64,000 nucleotides of DNA, from contig JAGTJL010000011.1 in assembly GCA_020746875.1 (NCBI GenBank), forward strand, positions 620,001-684,000, given 5' to 3'. This stretch comes from Rhexocercosporidium sp. MPI-PUGE-AT-0058. Its lineage: Eukaryota; Ascomycota; Leotiomycetes; Helotiales. The notes beneath the pieces were generated by a model, which worked only from the letters and a program-made list of their open reading frames with translations, ran no database searches and was not told the origin of the DNA. The position numbers and the translations under genes are program-made. This document shows, one piece after another, positions 1-11,188 of the stretch (its first letter is position 1; every line of letters begins with the position of its first letter).

Positions 1-1
1 C

Positions 2-562
2 GCCTCCACCTTACAATCCTTCACCACCCACCCCATCCTCATTGAAGGCCCATACGGTGAAACACAACCACTTCACAAGTATGAGACCATCCTGTTCGTT
101 GTCGGCGGGACTGGTATCGCTGTCCCGCTTTCGTACTTGAGTACGCTGCTGGGTGGAGAGGCGAGGACGAGAGAAGTGAGGATCGTGTGGGCGGTGCGAG
201 AGCGGGGGTTTCTTGTTGATGTGTTACGCTCGGATTTTAGGGCTGCGTGTGGTGGTGAGGATGGGGATGTTGAGGGGGGAAAGATGTTGGTGAGGGCTTT
301 TGTTACTCGTAGGGAAAATGGAAGGAAGGATGATGAGGTTGAGGAGGATATAGGGAAGAGGAGAGGTGTCGAGGTCTTGAGGGGTAGACCAAATGTCTAT
401 GAGGAAGTCGAGAATGTGGTTCAGGAGGCGGGAGATGGATCACTGGCTGTGGTGGCGTGTGGACCCGGTATGATGGCTGATGATACGAGGAAGGCTGTTG
501 TTGAGATGCTGGGAAGGGGGTATGGGAGGGTTGAATATTTTGAAGAGAGCTTTAATTGGTGA
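2..562 (+). CDS. Ferric-chelate reductase, C-terminal part (cut by window start)
   Basis: The open frame enters from the left edge in frame 2 and ends with TGA at 560-562, so only the last ~186 residues are present. It carries the NADPH-binding half of a FRE/NOX-type transmembrane reductase: IEGPYGE near residue 15, the nucleotide-binding loop VVGGTGIAVPLSYL near residue 35, ACGPGMMADD near the end, and the usual family terminus VEYFEESFNW. By family knowledge these proteins pass electrons from cytosolic NADPH through FAD and haem to reduce extracellular ferric iron before uptake. The membrane haem domain and FAD motif lie outside the window. The gene looks intact here, with no in-frame stop. 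The third quarter is rich in Glu, Arg and Gly, a normal variable insert. I am confident of the family, not of the substrate. Confidence 0.9.
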   Translation, partial: ASTLQSFTTHPILIEGPYGETQPLHKYETILFVVGGTGIAVPLSYLSTLLGGEARTREVRIVWAVRERGFLVDVLRSDFRAACGGEDGDVEGGKMLVRAFVTRRENGRKDDEVEEDIGKRRGVEVLRGRPNVYEEVENVVQEAGDGSLAVVACGPGMMADDTRKAVVEMLGRGYGRVEYFEESFNW

Positions 563-2386
563 TTTAGGTTTTGCATTTAGACTTGGATGGCATAAAGAGG
601 AGAGGGTGTAGGTAGTGTAGTGTACTGAGAGGTATTATGGACTTGGACAGATGGATAGATACACGCAAATGAAATGAGAAAAGTCACTCCATTCTGAGTG
701 CGAAATGGGCATCGAGCTATTGGTGTTGACAAAAGTGGTTTGTTGTTGATAAGGCCAGTTGAGAAAAAGTAAAAATCTCCAACTCCACTCGACCTTTCTT
801 ATAAAGCCGATTGCCTCTCCGTCTATCATCCCCTGAACAGAACCCCGCTCCCATAACCTTAACATCCCTCCATCCGCATATCACACCCGACGTCCTATAC
901 TCAAAAATAGCAGCAACGGAATCCTCAATTCTCGTCTAATCCTCCGCCCCTCCCATAGATATTATCTAGGACCCATCCCACATGCCTCTTCTCGGTAAGC
1001 ACACCTCCCCTTCTGACAAGTGCAGTCAAAAATAAGTATAAGCCTCCGCGAAATCATACTTCGATGTATTGTAGAGATCTCGTCCGTGAAGTGCTCCCTC
1101 AACATGCAGTGACCAAAAACGAAGTTCTTATTCGCTTCGCGCCACTTCTCCTCTCCCAAGCAAATAGTACCCCAATTGTGCAAATAGTCATTTCTAACCG
1201 AGATGCTTGAATTGTGGTTGCACTGTTCTGAAGCTATATGAGAGATTAGCACCGAAACAGAAATAGGGCAGCAGCTATAAACTGGAGAGAACATCTGATT
1301 GCGAGACTACATCGCGGAGCAACTAGGTCTGCAATATTCAATCATAGCATACTGTTTAGTAGCAACGCGTCTTGATGGTACCATAAGGCGGAGTACTCTA
1401 AATTATGGTACTTGAATTAAGATTGCTTTGGTCCAAAATGCATGAACAGCAGCATTGGATTGAGACGAGTCAGTCCTATAGAAAACGCCATGCGCAATAA
1501 CTTCTGCAGAAAGCCTCTGTGGCGCAGGGTAGTGCTGGCTGCTGCTCCGTCAGCGGTAAGTTTGCGAGGCTTTCAAACGAGAGACTTTAGGGCTACAATT
1601 TTTTACTTAGCTTTTCTAGTTCCTCGCAACATATCAACCAAGAAAATAATTTCAATTCTTTTGGCGGTCGACAGCTGTTGCGCGAGTCGTTCTTGTGAAT
1701 CTCTCAGAGTACCTAGATAACCTACCTAATTCTAGGTGTCACGCACAAAGGTGCCAGAAGATACAATGGTTGAGTTTTGGGGCCAGACCACTAGCCACGT
1801 CAAAAGTTGAAATTTTCTTTGAAAGAGCTACGCTGACTGCTGCCTTCACGGAGCTTGTCTTTTCAAGTGGGATGGAGGTGAGGATTTGGGTCACGTGCTA
1901 TGCTGCCAGCTCACTTGCTATTGAGCTGTTGTCAGACAGTTCTAATGTTGAGTCTTATAAATAACCGATCTGGATATATGCCTGAAAGCTAGTTAACTTT
2001 CTAAGGTTATCTAATCCAGCCTTTATAAGACCAAATATTCGCTTGTAGTTAGCTAAAAACTGTTGCTGTGCTCTGTTGCAGGCGGCAGCGTTAAGCAACC
2101 AACCACAACACAGCTAAGCAACATTCACCCAACATAGCCGCGTAAATCACTTTCCATGAACGATGCCGTTCTCCAAATCAGCGAACCCGTACCCGTCGCC
2201 GTACGCTCTGGGTCGCTCGCCAACATCTCAAAGATCAAGCTACCGATAATCACACTCAAAATAATTGAAACCTAAGGATAAATCCTTTACGACACAAGAC
2301 AAATGTTATGTAGCAGATGTTCAGCCTTGCCTGTGCAGGATCCCAGCTTCAGCCGTAGTCTCCAGCATTACTTGACATTTGCATAG
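563..2386. other. Intergenic, no gene recognised
   Basis: Short open frames occur on both strands but none has a recognisable motif, a plausible splice pattern or composition like the neighbouring genes. It probably holds the 3' UTR of the ferric reductase and worn non-coding DNA. Confidence 0.6.
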
Positions 2387-3514
2387 TTGGATGAATCGGT
2401 TCAGAATGAGTGCCAGATCTGTAGATTGTTCAGTAGAACACTTCTTGAGTACTCTGCGCATCAGCTTTCCTCCTCAGTTCAAGAAGCGGAACTTTACCAG
2501 CGACAATTAGATCGGAAGCTTGAGAGGAATAATTGCGAAGATCTTCATTCTCAAGGAAAACCGCCAGATTATAATGAAGGGCCCATAGCACTCTTTGCCA
2601 GATTTTGCCCATTAGAGATTGATAGCGACTTCGCACCGCACCCCTGCGGCCTTCACGGTATCTCTTGTCTCAGGAAACAATCGGGGGAAGCAGTTAGTGT
2701 GGTGCACGACACATACCCCTTTGTGGAAGTATCCTCGCTATATAGGAGGCACACATTTCAACTCCATATCTGATCAAGATTCTAATTTCAGAAAGATAGT
2801 ATTGCCCTGTGGAGGTGGCGTATAGTTGGAAGACAGGTGGCAGCTATCGCGGACATCCAATTAGCTCAGAGTTGGATCAATGATTGCGTCGGGGCTCATG
2901 AGATTTACCCCAAGTCACTAAGATCTCGGCTGCCTCCCCGGATTCTGGACTTAGAATCCTCTGACGGTACTCCTGACCTACGCCTTTTGGTCGATGTCAA
3001 CATACATGGCCGCTATGCAACACTGAGCCATTGCTAGAGCAAATCGGCTCAATTAAAACCCCTGAGGCTTACCAAGTCGACATATGACGAGTTCCAGAAG
3101 AAAATTACATACACAAGTCTACCAAGGACGTTCCAGGAAGCTGTTACCGTCAAAGGGTCTTTGGGACTAAGGTACATGTGGATAGATTCTCTATGTATCA
3201 TACAGGACTGTAAGATTGACTGGGAAGAGCAATGCACTGATATGGGGCGGATACGCAAGGATTCTTTTGTGACCTTAGCCGGACCAACAGCATCCGGTTC
3301 CCATTCTGGATTTCTCAACGCTCGGCAAGTTTCTCCCCAAGCGACCTTGCAGACGTCAGATGCTGAAAGTCCAAGCGACGTGATACTATCGTGTAGCGGG
3401 TTCACGGAAGGACCGGGTGAACTGATGCCTGAACCGAACTCTGTCTTGACCAAGAGGGCATGGGTATCGCAAGTACTGTGTAATCGTCTGAAGTAGAGTC
3501 GATAGGCTTGCTGA

Positions 3515-3716
3515 TGTTGAGAAGTGCCGCTCGACTGTTTCGAGTGGTGGTCGGTTGTCTGAAGTGGAGGTGAAGGTGTTCGCAGATACTAAGAAGTATT
3601 GCTCGATCATCCGAGTGCCACGACGAGGTGGAGAAGTTCGTAGATAATATAGGGAAGTGTTCCTCCATCGCCCGAAGCTCTGTTTGAGGAAGGTCAGGGT
3701 GTGCTCGTAGATGACG
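3515..3716. repeat. Three degenerate tandem units of about 60-70 bp
   Basis: Each unit opens with GAAGTRYYSCTC (near 3521, 3592 and 3653), followed by a YCGAGTG-like block, and closes with a TTCGYAGATRA-like block (near 3578, 3630 and 3698). Differences between units are many, so the array is old. Confidence 0.6.
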
Positions 3717-3863
3717 AGATTCGACGCGAATTAGTTAGCACAAACAGTGTCTTTTAAACGATGCCATCGAAGGACCGATAACAATGTTCGTTACAATGTC
3801 TAAAGATTGGAATTAGTCTCAGACTTTGAAATAATCTAGGACGCTATACTTACAAGGCAATGT

Positions 3864-4652
3864 TTACCCATATAATTCCCGATGCTGTCGTCGTTTTACT
3901 CGAATCTCTTCCTGTTCTTCAAGTGTCCGTGTCTTGGCAGCTTTCCGTCGTATACACTTCTTCTTTTTTTGTGACAATACCCCCTCCATCGCGATCCACC
4001 AAAGTATCTTGACTCTTTCCGACGTCTCGCTGCTGTCCGCTGTGCCAATGGCCTTGATGCCCAGCAATAGCAATGCGCGAAGTGTAAAATTTGCGTCGTT
4101 GCCTGCATTGTGAAGTTTGAAATTGCAAGGACAATTTAGCTCCATAAGTAGGTTCTTTAAGGTAAGATGTCCCATTTGCAAGTCTCGTGCAAGTAGGTAC
4201 GTATCCAATTTTGCAATAACTAGATTCTCTTGAAAATCAAACCCAAGAGCTTTTAACGCTGCAAGGTCATTTGAAACACCATGCCCAACAAGAATAATGC
4301 TTCTGCTCTGATAGATACGAAGGCAGTTATTGATCTTTAATAGCGTGCTCGTAACAGGGATTTTCTCTGCAGTGCCCCAGTGATAAATAGGCGCTGAATC
4401 CTTGAAATATGTATCCTCTCCAGTGATGAAGTTGAAAGTCGTAAATTTTGAGGTTGAACCAAGGCACCTTGTATCAAGAATAGCAAGACCAACTTGTATA
4501 TCTTGATAGCCATGCTGAAAGCGATCAATGATAAATTGGGGTCTTTCGAAATCGATGGCCACAAAGACTGGATCTCCTAAAGAAGAAGGGAGAAGTGAAC
4601 TCCGAAGTGTTTGTAGGTTGCCCATGTCATGTACAAGCGGCAACTTGGCCAT
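3864..4652 (-). CDS. Gfd2/YDR514C-like DEDD exonuclease-fold protein
   Basis: A single uninterrupted frame of 262 residues. It fits the fungal Gfd2/YDR514C-like family, whose C-terminal domain has an RNase H-like DEDD 3'-5' exonuclease fold. Visible family motifs: VFVAIDFE near residue 30 (first acidic pair), QVGLAILDTR near residue 52, ILVGHGVSNDL near residue 121 (third acidic residue), LDTYLLARD, LTLKNLLMELNC, and FKLHNAGNDANFTLRALL near residue 178 (His and final Asp). All expected catalytic positions are present. The tail is basic (KKKKCIRRKAAK, then RVKRRQHRELYG), suggesting nucleic-acid contact or nuclear location. It lies antisense inside a dead HET gene, yet shows no stop or frameshift, so it appears younger than, or better maintained than, its surroundings. 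Substrate and biological role are not known to me. Confidence 0.75.
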   Translation of the reverse strand: MAKLPLVHDMGNLQTLRSSLLPSSLGDPVFVAIDFERPQFIIDRFQHGYQDIQVGLAILDTRCLGSTSKFTTFNFITGEDTYFKDSAPIYHWGTAEKIPVTSTLLKINNCLRIYQSRSIILVGHGVSNDLAALKALGFDFQENLVIAKLDTYLLARDLQMGHLTLKNLLMELNCPCNFKLHNAGNDANFTLRALLLLGIKAIGTADSSETSERVKILWWIAMEGVLSQKKKKCIRRKAAKTRTLEEQEEIRVKRRQHRELYG

Positions 4653-5964
4653 GTTGGTGTAAGAAAAGCAATGTAGTCGTTGTCGTGAAGGAGATCTGAT
4701 GCAATACGGGAGTATTAATTATTAATTAATTTTCCCGTTCTTCTCTATCGGATTCAGTTAGTAAGCTTGGTGCTCTTGCTCAGGCGCTAATCGCACTCGG
4801 CTCACCTTTAGTCGACTCGCCTGAGGAACCTGAGCAACTCGCCTTAGCACCCCTGAGCACCTGAGTGAGCATCCTGAGCAAGATTTACAACATCGTCATG
4901 TATTTTGAATTCTTGCTCTATAACCAATTATACTTGATCTAGCCTCTATTCTCTTACATCACTTTTATCAAGTTTTGACGACGATACTTAAGTAGCCTAA
5001 ACAAGTTTCCAAGAAGCCTAAAGCAAACACTTTTTAAAAATATACTTAGTGCTTTTAGAAAGGGCCGGGGACGGTCAGTCGTTTAAAGAAAAGTTGCTCT
5101 CGAGCCAGGTCCTTTACTTCGGCACCAAGAGAACATACCTCGAATGCTTCACGAATTTTCGATTCGAAAATTGTATTGCCCGATCCAACTGGGAGTATCA
5201 ATCCATAGACATGGTCCCTAAACTACTGGTTGGCCAGCTTTGGAAGTCATCCAAAGTGCTTTCAATACTGGACGGAGCTAGTTACTACTTATTCCAACAC
5301 GTTCTAACGAACGTGTTGGACAGGCTTCCAGCACTTTCTGGTCTTGCGTCAGAATTCCAGCGAGTGACTAAGGTGGGGTATTTAGCTGGCCTCTAGAAGG
5401 AGGATATCGCTAGAGGGCTAGCATGGCATGTCACTTTCCTCGATGATTTAGACACCCCACCGGTGATCTCGGCATCCGAATACATTGCCCCATCATGGTC
5501 GTGGGCCGCGGCGAGACTCCCCGTACAATGCCCCAACTCCCGATACGAGTATCCATTTCAGAGTGGCTTAAAATTGATTGACTCTGGGATTTTTCGGGCA
5601 GGCTTGGATCCTTTCGGTGCGGCGAAGAGTGGATTTCTTAAAGTGCCTTTCTTACATGTATAGGACTGGACGTCGTACACACTATCTGCAACCAAGAACT
5701 TCGGCTAGTAATCTTCTGGCAATATAGGCTCCAGGTGATGTCACGAGCGTTAGTATACCTCCAACAGAGATACTCATGCTCTACCTATGCAGGTACTCAA
5801 CCAGACAAGCTGCGGCTCCAGTGATTGAAGCGGTTGGTGGTCAAGATGATACTTATAGGCGGGTGGGACTTTTGTTTGGTGATCTACATGGAGGAAAGTA
5901 TCTTAATAATCGTTTTAGAGATATATTTCGTGATATTAGCAAGCGCGTCTTGCTGTTGATCTAG

Positions 5965-7901
5965 ACGATAGCTATCTTGTTTCGGACTTTCTGGAATACT
6001 ACTTGGCAAATGTCGAAAACTAAAACTGACGTGGTCTCTCTCTCAAGTCAGCGCCAACCAGCAAAGATCGGGATTTGTCCCTGGTCTTACAAGCCACTTG
6101 GTACAAAACCAGGGGAGAAAATTCAGCATCGCGGCTAAAGTCATCTTAATGCGGTCTTTCAGAACAATGCAATATCATTGCGCCCCTTGTTAATATATAT
6201 AGTCCTAAGAATGCAGCACGAGGTAAGTATCAAACCCTTCTATTTATATTACAGTGCTAGTAATACAGAACCTACACTAATGCAAACACTGAGGGGTATC
6301 CCCTAATTACAAGAGAAGCAAGAAAACAACATCTACCAATTAATGCAAAACAACCTCACCGTTCTCCTCGAAATAGGTGTCATTGATTATACAGGACCTT
6401 CATCAAAGATCCTCCTGAGTCTGGCCAATTTCCATCGTCCTGGGAGACAGATCAAATCCCGATATTAGTAAATCTATCCTTAAAAAAAATAAAACTTAAA
6501 GCCACAGGTGCAGGATATATAAGGCGGCGCGAAGGCGCGAGATTTGATTCGTCTTGCGAAAAGAAACGTATCGGAAGGAAAACAGAGAGCACTGCTCTGA
6601 TTGTAGGGTAGTGTACTGATATTGAGGTACGTAGTGTGAGTTGGAGCGTAGTCTTTCTTAATCGAGAGTTAGCTTGTGTTGGGTCAATAGATTCCTCCCT
6701 TCGAGAGAGCTTACTTGCTACTTGCTCCCTTACTCCCTCAAAGCCGACAAGTGTAGGAGATATTAAAGCTAACATATCATAAGCCATAAGCCACATCACG
6801 AATGCAAATGGACACACATTTTTTGGGTTGCCATGTTCAAATTGACTAAAGCAGCGTGTCTCGTGAGCTTGAAGCCTATGTACCATGCAGAGAGAAAGAA
6901 AGCAAGCAAACAGTGTAGCCCGTTCCCTCCTAACCACATCATCATAAGCAGCCATGATTCATTAATGCGAAGCGCTCTCCCTCCCCCATGGATGCATGCC
7001 TCCTCCCCAAGACCATCTCCACATCCCAGCGCAAAAAAAGGAAAACGCGAATGAGGAAACATGCTAAAAAGAAAAAACCTCCCCAGTAGCTGTACTCCAT
7101 TTTCTATCCCCTTGGTGTTCAATGCTGGCTACCCCATGATAATATTCTTGCCGTTGAGAGCCAGATGCCGCTCATTCCATGTCAACACAGCCAACATTCC
7201 CACCTCGGCCCCAAAATTATCACCCCCGGACGTCCCCTCTTCCCAGGGTCAAGTGCACAAGGAAAACAAGGAAATGTAAAGAAAACCATGAGCAAAACAT
7301 TATCTCAGGAAGGAACAGAGGATCTGCCCTGGATGCTGAAGCTGACGAGAGATGTCTCGGTCGTCAGGATGTGCAAACGAGCTTGTCTGATCGTGTTTCT
7401 GCTTGTTTCGTGACCAAAATGTAACCAGCGATGTCGATGTTGATGTGATGTTGATCCGATCGATTAAGCCGTGTGTTGCATTGATGCTCCGAAATTTGGA
7501 TGTGATGACATCGGCATGCCGTTCGATTCCTTGACACCGATGACAGAGCTCACCGAGAGTGGTGAGTTGTCATACAAATGTCGCAGTTCTCGAGCCATTG
7601 TGAAAATCCATAAAATCGAAGAGTCATAATGAAAAAGCAATCCATAAAGAGAAGAGTCTTGGTATCGAGCCAGTACCACCAGTCTCCACGAGACGTCCAG
7701 GCATGGTCAGCGAATGAGTTGAGATTAAGCAAGACGAAACTGCCGCGAGTCGAGAATCGAGTATCGAAAACCGGTCAAGGAGAATCGCCCAAGGAAATAA
7801 ATCAATACCATTGCTGTCCGTTCTGCTCCTCTCGCTTGGGCCGGTAAGAACCAGAAGAATATCCAGGACCAGTTGCTGCACCTTTCGAGGCAGAGCGCAG
7901 C
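5965..7901. other. Intergenic, no gene recognised
   Basis: It lies between the end of the HET relic and the stop of the casein kinase gene and probably contains the kinase 3' UTR at its right end. The minus-strand frames around 6450-7120 have no motif and unlikely composition. I see no promoter, RNA gene or repeat worth naming. Confidence 0.5.
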
Positions 7902-9469
7902 CTATTTTCGGAGACTATAGCGTCAGCCATCCAGTCAGCATACATTCTCCTCGCGGCCAGCGTCATCGAAGCACACTAAACGCGAAGAGGAAAAATTCCC
8001 TTACAAGGAACCGGAGCTAGCGAGACACTCACATCCTATCACTTCCACCGACGGCTCTGTTGGTATCCGGAGTGTCTACACCAGCACCACTGGCACCACG
8101 TTCAATGACCTTGCGGCGGGATCCGGAAATGGCTCCTGGCTTGGACGCACTGGAAGCGTGCTGGGGGGTTGGCCCTCCGGCAGTGGCGGCATTGGTACGG
8201 GTACGGCCTGGCTTCTCCTCCTCATCCTGGGCGGGTTGTTGACCAGCGGCCTGGGCAATGGCTTGGGCATTCTTCTGGTACTTGTAGACGGTCCAGTCAA
8301 AGACATAGTCGTATTGGAAACCCTCACGAACGAAGAGATCACGGAAGATCTTTCGGAGGTAAGAGTAGTCCGGCTTGTCATCGAAGCGGAGGGAGCGAGT
8401 GTAGTTGAGGTAGATGGCGAACTCGTTGGGGAATCCTCTGCAGAGGACTTCGGTTGGGGTGGTCATCTTCTTCTCCATGATACGGTCATACTTCTGCTTC
8501 TTGGTAGCAGCCTTCAGGCCTTGCCATGGAAGGGAGCCACGGCAGAAGTAGAGCATAACGTATCCGAGAGACTCCATGTCATCACGACGGGATTGCTCTG
8601 TATGACAGTTAGGGGGTGGGGGTCGAGAGGGAAAGTGGGGGTACATACCGACACCCAAGTGGGTATTGATGGAGGCATAACGAGCGGTACCGGTCAAGTT
8701 CTTGTTCTCACGGTATGGGATGTGGAAATGAGTCTTGGGGTCACGGTACTTCTTGGCCAGACCGAAATCAATGACATTGACTTGGTTGCCGCGCTTGCCG
8801 ATGCCCATCAAGAAGTTGTCGGGCTTGATGTCACGGTGGATGAAGGACTTGGCGTGGATGTACTCGATGCGGGAGATCAATTGATCAGCAAGGAGGAGGA
8901 CGGTCTTGAGGGAGAACTTTCGGTTGCAGAAGTTGAAGAGATCCTCCAAACTGGGTCCGAGGAGGTCGAGAACCATGGCATTGTAGTCACACTCGGTACC
9001 GAACCAGCGGACAAATGGGATGCCCACACCACCAGCGAGGGACTTGTAGACGCGAGCCTCATATTCGAGTTGAGGGTGCTTGGCCTTGACGGACTCAAGC
9101 TTGATGGCGATCTCTTCACCGGAGATGATGTTGGTTCCGAGGTAGATGTCTCCGAAACTACCGCTACCGATCTTCCGACCGATGCGGTACTTGTTACCGA
9201 CGCGAAGATCCTGTAGAGACATGACATGTTAGTATACTGCAGTAGGAGGGCTGATATTGTGCTCATGTGCTGTGGTATGGCGGAGAAGAGGGGGAAAGCA
9301 CGAGGCTGAGGTGGAGGCCAGACATGGGAGGAAGATCTCTTGATCTTGAACCCAGGCAGCCAGCGTGTTATGTAGACAAGAAGGTGCTCGTGGGAGGCTG
9401 AAGAAAGGGAGTATAAACCAGAGGGTTGGATTTCGACTTGGAAGCGGGTGGATTCACCATAGTAGTCAT
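7902..9469 (-). CDS. HRR25: Casein kinase 1, Hrr25/Hhp1 type (4 exons)
   Basis: Model, minus strand: exons 9458-9469, 8649-9210, 8033-8597, 7902-7914; 383 residues. The start is the mini-exon MTTM (ATGACTACTATG), followed by a GTGAAT donor and, 247 nt on, a CTACAG acceptor leading into [15 protein letters not shown], the usual N-terminus of this family. Kinase features: [11 protein letters not shown] loop, AIKLE lysine, [20 protein letters not shown], and the CK1 signature [23 protein letters not shown] in place of APE, which is only continuous after removal of the 51-nt intron 8598-8648. The C-terminus is low complexity (Gln, Ala, Gly, Thr). The last intron (8032-7915, GTGAGT ... GCTGAC ... 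TATAG) gives SDRILRK; without it the protein ends SDRM at 8029. This is a constitutive Ser/Thr kinase acting in DNA damage response, endocytosis, autophagy and clock control in various fungi. Intact and highly conserved. Confidence 0.95.
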
Positions 9470-10347
9470 CTTTGCTTGAACTATGGACTCTGGGTATCGG
9501 GGCAGTCCGATACACGAGTCGAAGATGTTGGGTTGAGGGTATTAATTATCGATCGACGACGCCGATGGTAGTCGAGGAGGTAGGGAGGAAGGCAGGAACT
9601 GGGAGGGAGAAGATGTTAGTTGTTGAGTTGATGTATTGAAGATCAGGCTGTGGATCCGAGGATGGGGTACGGAGGTGGAACGCGAAGCGGTGAAGTTCGA
9701 CGCAGATGGCGGTGTCGTAAGCGGCTGGTCGGAGTCGAAGGTGAGCAGCAGACGCCACTGACTGGCAGATGAAGATATTGACGATAATGCTTGAGGCTAT
9801 CGAGATGTGCGGTGGCGGTGGTGGTGCTGAGGAGGGAGAGGGAGGGAGAGGGAGTGCATCGGTACGTACCTATCTCGTTGCTGCTCCAAGTGGTGGTGGT
9901 GAGAGAGGAGGGAAAGGGTCTCAGGCTGCAGGTGCCGACCGTCGACGTGTTCGTGGTCTCCGTGGGAAGACGACGGCGATGCTGGCTCGTGGAATGGAAG
10001 CGTGAGGTGGAATCTCTCGGCCCTCCTGGCAGAGTGAGCGTCAAGAGATCAAAGATCACGCGTTGGGGAGGAGAGGATGGGCGGGTTGAAGCTGGTCGTG
10101 GATGTATGTAGGTAGTGGGGAGGGGAGAGGAAGTCGTCGATTGAGTGAGGGAGTGAGGTCTCTTCGCTCTGGGATGGGAGGAGGAAGGGCTGGGCAGGCG
10201 GGCTGCTGGCTCGGTCGCTTGGGTTTTGCGCGCTAGTCTAGAAGCGGGTTAGAGGAGGTCTTTGTTGGAGCTGGGCTGGCTGGGTGCGGGCAGCGGGCAG
10301 GTGGGTCGGGTCTGAGTGAGGGAGGAGGGAGGGAGTGGATTGTCAAT

Positions 10348-10407
10348 GTGAATGAATGGATGAATGAATGAATGCTTGATTGATTGAATGAATGAATGAA
10401 TGAATGA
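10348..10407. repeat. (TGAA)n imperfect microsatellite
   Basis: Repeats of GAAT/TGAA with a GATTGATTG interruption, located in the gene-poor stretch upstream of the CK1 gene. Confidence 0.9.
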
Positions 10408-11166
10408 TCGACGCCCTGCTCCTTCCTGCATTTGCTTAGTTGCCTGACTACTTACACTGCCTGACTGCTTAACTTGCCTCAGTTGCTTTGTCGTGCTTTG
10501 ACTGCAATCAGCAAAGAAAGAAAGACAGAAGTACATAGTGAGTGAGGACAATCAACTCGGGAGTCGAGAAGTATTACGTGATGTTCCCTTGTTCCCTTTC
10601 TTTCTTCTACAAAAAGAATGTGATTGATTCACATGTCCCACCCGCACGTATGATCCAAATAACTACCTGCCTAAGGGCTAAGAGGGGGCAAGTCAGGTAG
10701 CTCAGGTAGCTCAGGTCATGTCAGTCAGGCAGGAGTGTCTGACTCCGACTGGGTATCAGTTCGTATCCTGGAATGTACCCATATAGCGTATGCACTGTAT
10801 GGATAGGACTGAGCCGCACGCAACGACGGACGACTAAAAAGAAAGGGAAAGTCCGCGAGCAGGAAGTGCCGGAAGCTGGGGGGACTGGAAGGCTTGAGGG
10901 GATGTGAGATGTGTAAGTCTTATTCAGCTTTGATATGGGACTTGCTTTCCAGCCTTTGCTCTACTCTTCTCTTCGATGTGTACATTCTTCTTCTCCTTCG
11001 CCTCCCTCCTTCTCCTCCTCCTACTTCATACATAAGCTACCATCCTATCCCATCTCATCCGGCCGATATCATTCGTATCCAGGCTGTGGATGGAATGGTC
11101 CCCTGGCCTGGTCCGCATCATGCTCCGCTCCGCCTGAGCTGTGCTTGCTTGCTGTGCTGTCCTGCG

Positions 11167-11188
11167 CTCACTCACTCACTCACTCACT
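11167..11188. repeat. (CTCA)n microsatellite
   Basis: About five tandem CTCA units in pyrimidine-rich non-coding DNA. Confidence 0.85.

Larger units (their letters stand above)
3490..5048. other. Insert interrupting the HET gene
   Basis: This block separates two halves of one HET protein and shares no HET sequence. It holds a degenerate tandem repeat (3515-3716), an intact nuclease ORF on the minus strand (3864-4652), and a low-complexity stretch around 4740-4875 rich in CTGAGCAMC-like and CGCC motifs. I see no transposase, no clear terminal inverted repeat and no convincing target-site duplication, so its mechanism of arrival is unknown. Boundaries are good to a few tens of bases, judged from where HET similarity stops and restarts. 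Confidence 0.6.
2387..5964 (+). pseudogene. HET-domain (heterokaryon incompatibility) protein, broken and interrupted
   Basis: HET-domain proteins trigger programmed cell death on non-self fusion in ascomycetes. The pieces appear in family order: an N-terminal CQICRLFSRTLLEYS; then SWINDCVGAH, LPPRILDLES and RYATLSHC, where the expected WG is replaced by the stop TAG at 3035-3037; then TFQEAV, LRYMWIDSLCIIQD, DWEEQCTDMGRI and TKRAW by about 3465. After an insert the protein resumes near 5050 with KEKLLSSQVLYFGTKRTYLEC, DRLPALSGLASEF, YLAGL then a stop TAG (5394-5396, again where W is expected), EDIARGLAWHV and APSWSWAA, with a short tail to 5964. Several frames are used. Both Trp-to-TAG changes are G-to-A transitions, as RIP would give. 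The N-terminal start is uncertain (a TTG-begun frame). Non-functional as it stands. Confidence 0.85.

Noticed and set aside
3450..5085. Target-site duplication flanking the HET insert
   Set aside because: RAW-like codons occur on both sides, but the DNA is not identical and no short direct repeat could be fixed.
6452..7424. Several 70-170 codon frames
   Set aside because: No motif, both strands equally open, located where a 3' UTR is expected.
8158..9216. Long plus-strand frame (352 codons)
   Set aside because: It is the antisense shadow of the casein kinase 1 gene; its Leu/Val/Gly/Asp-skewed composition is what the complement of a real coding frame gives.
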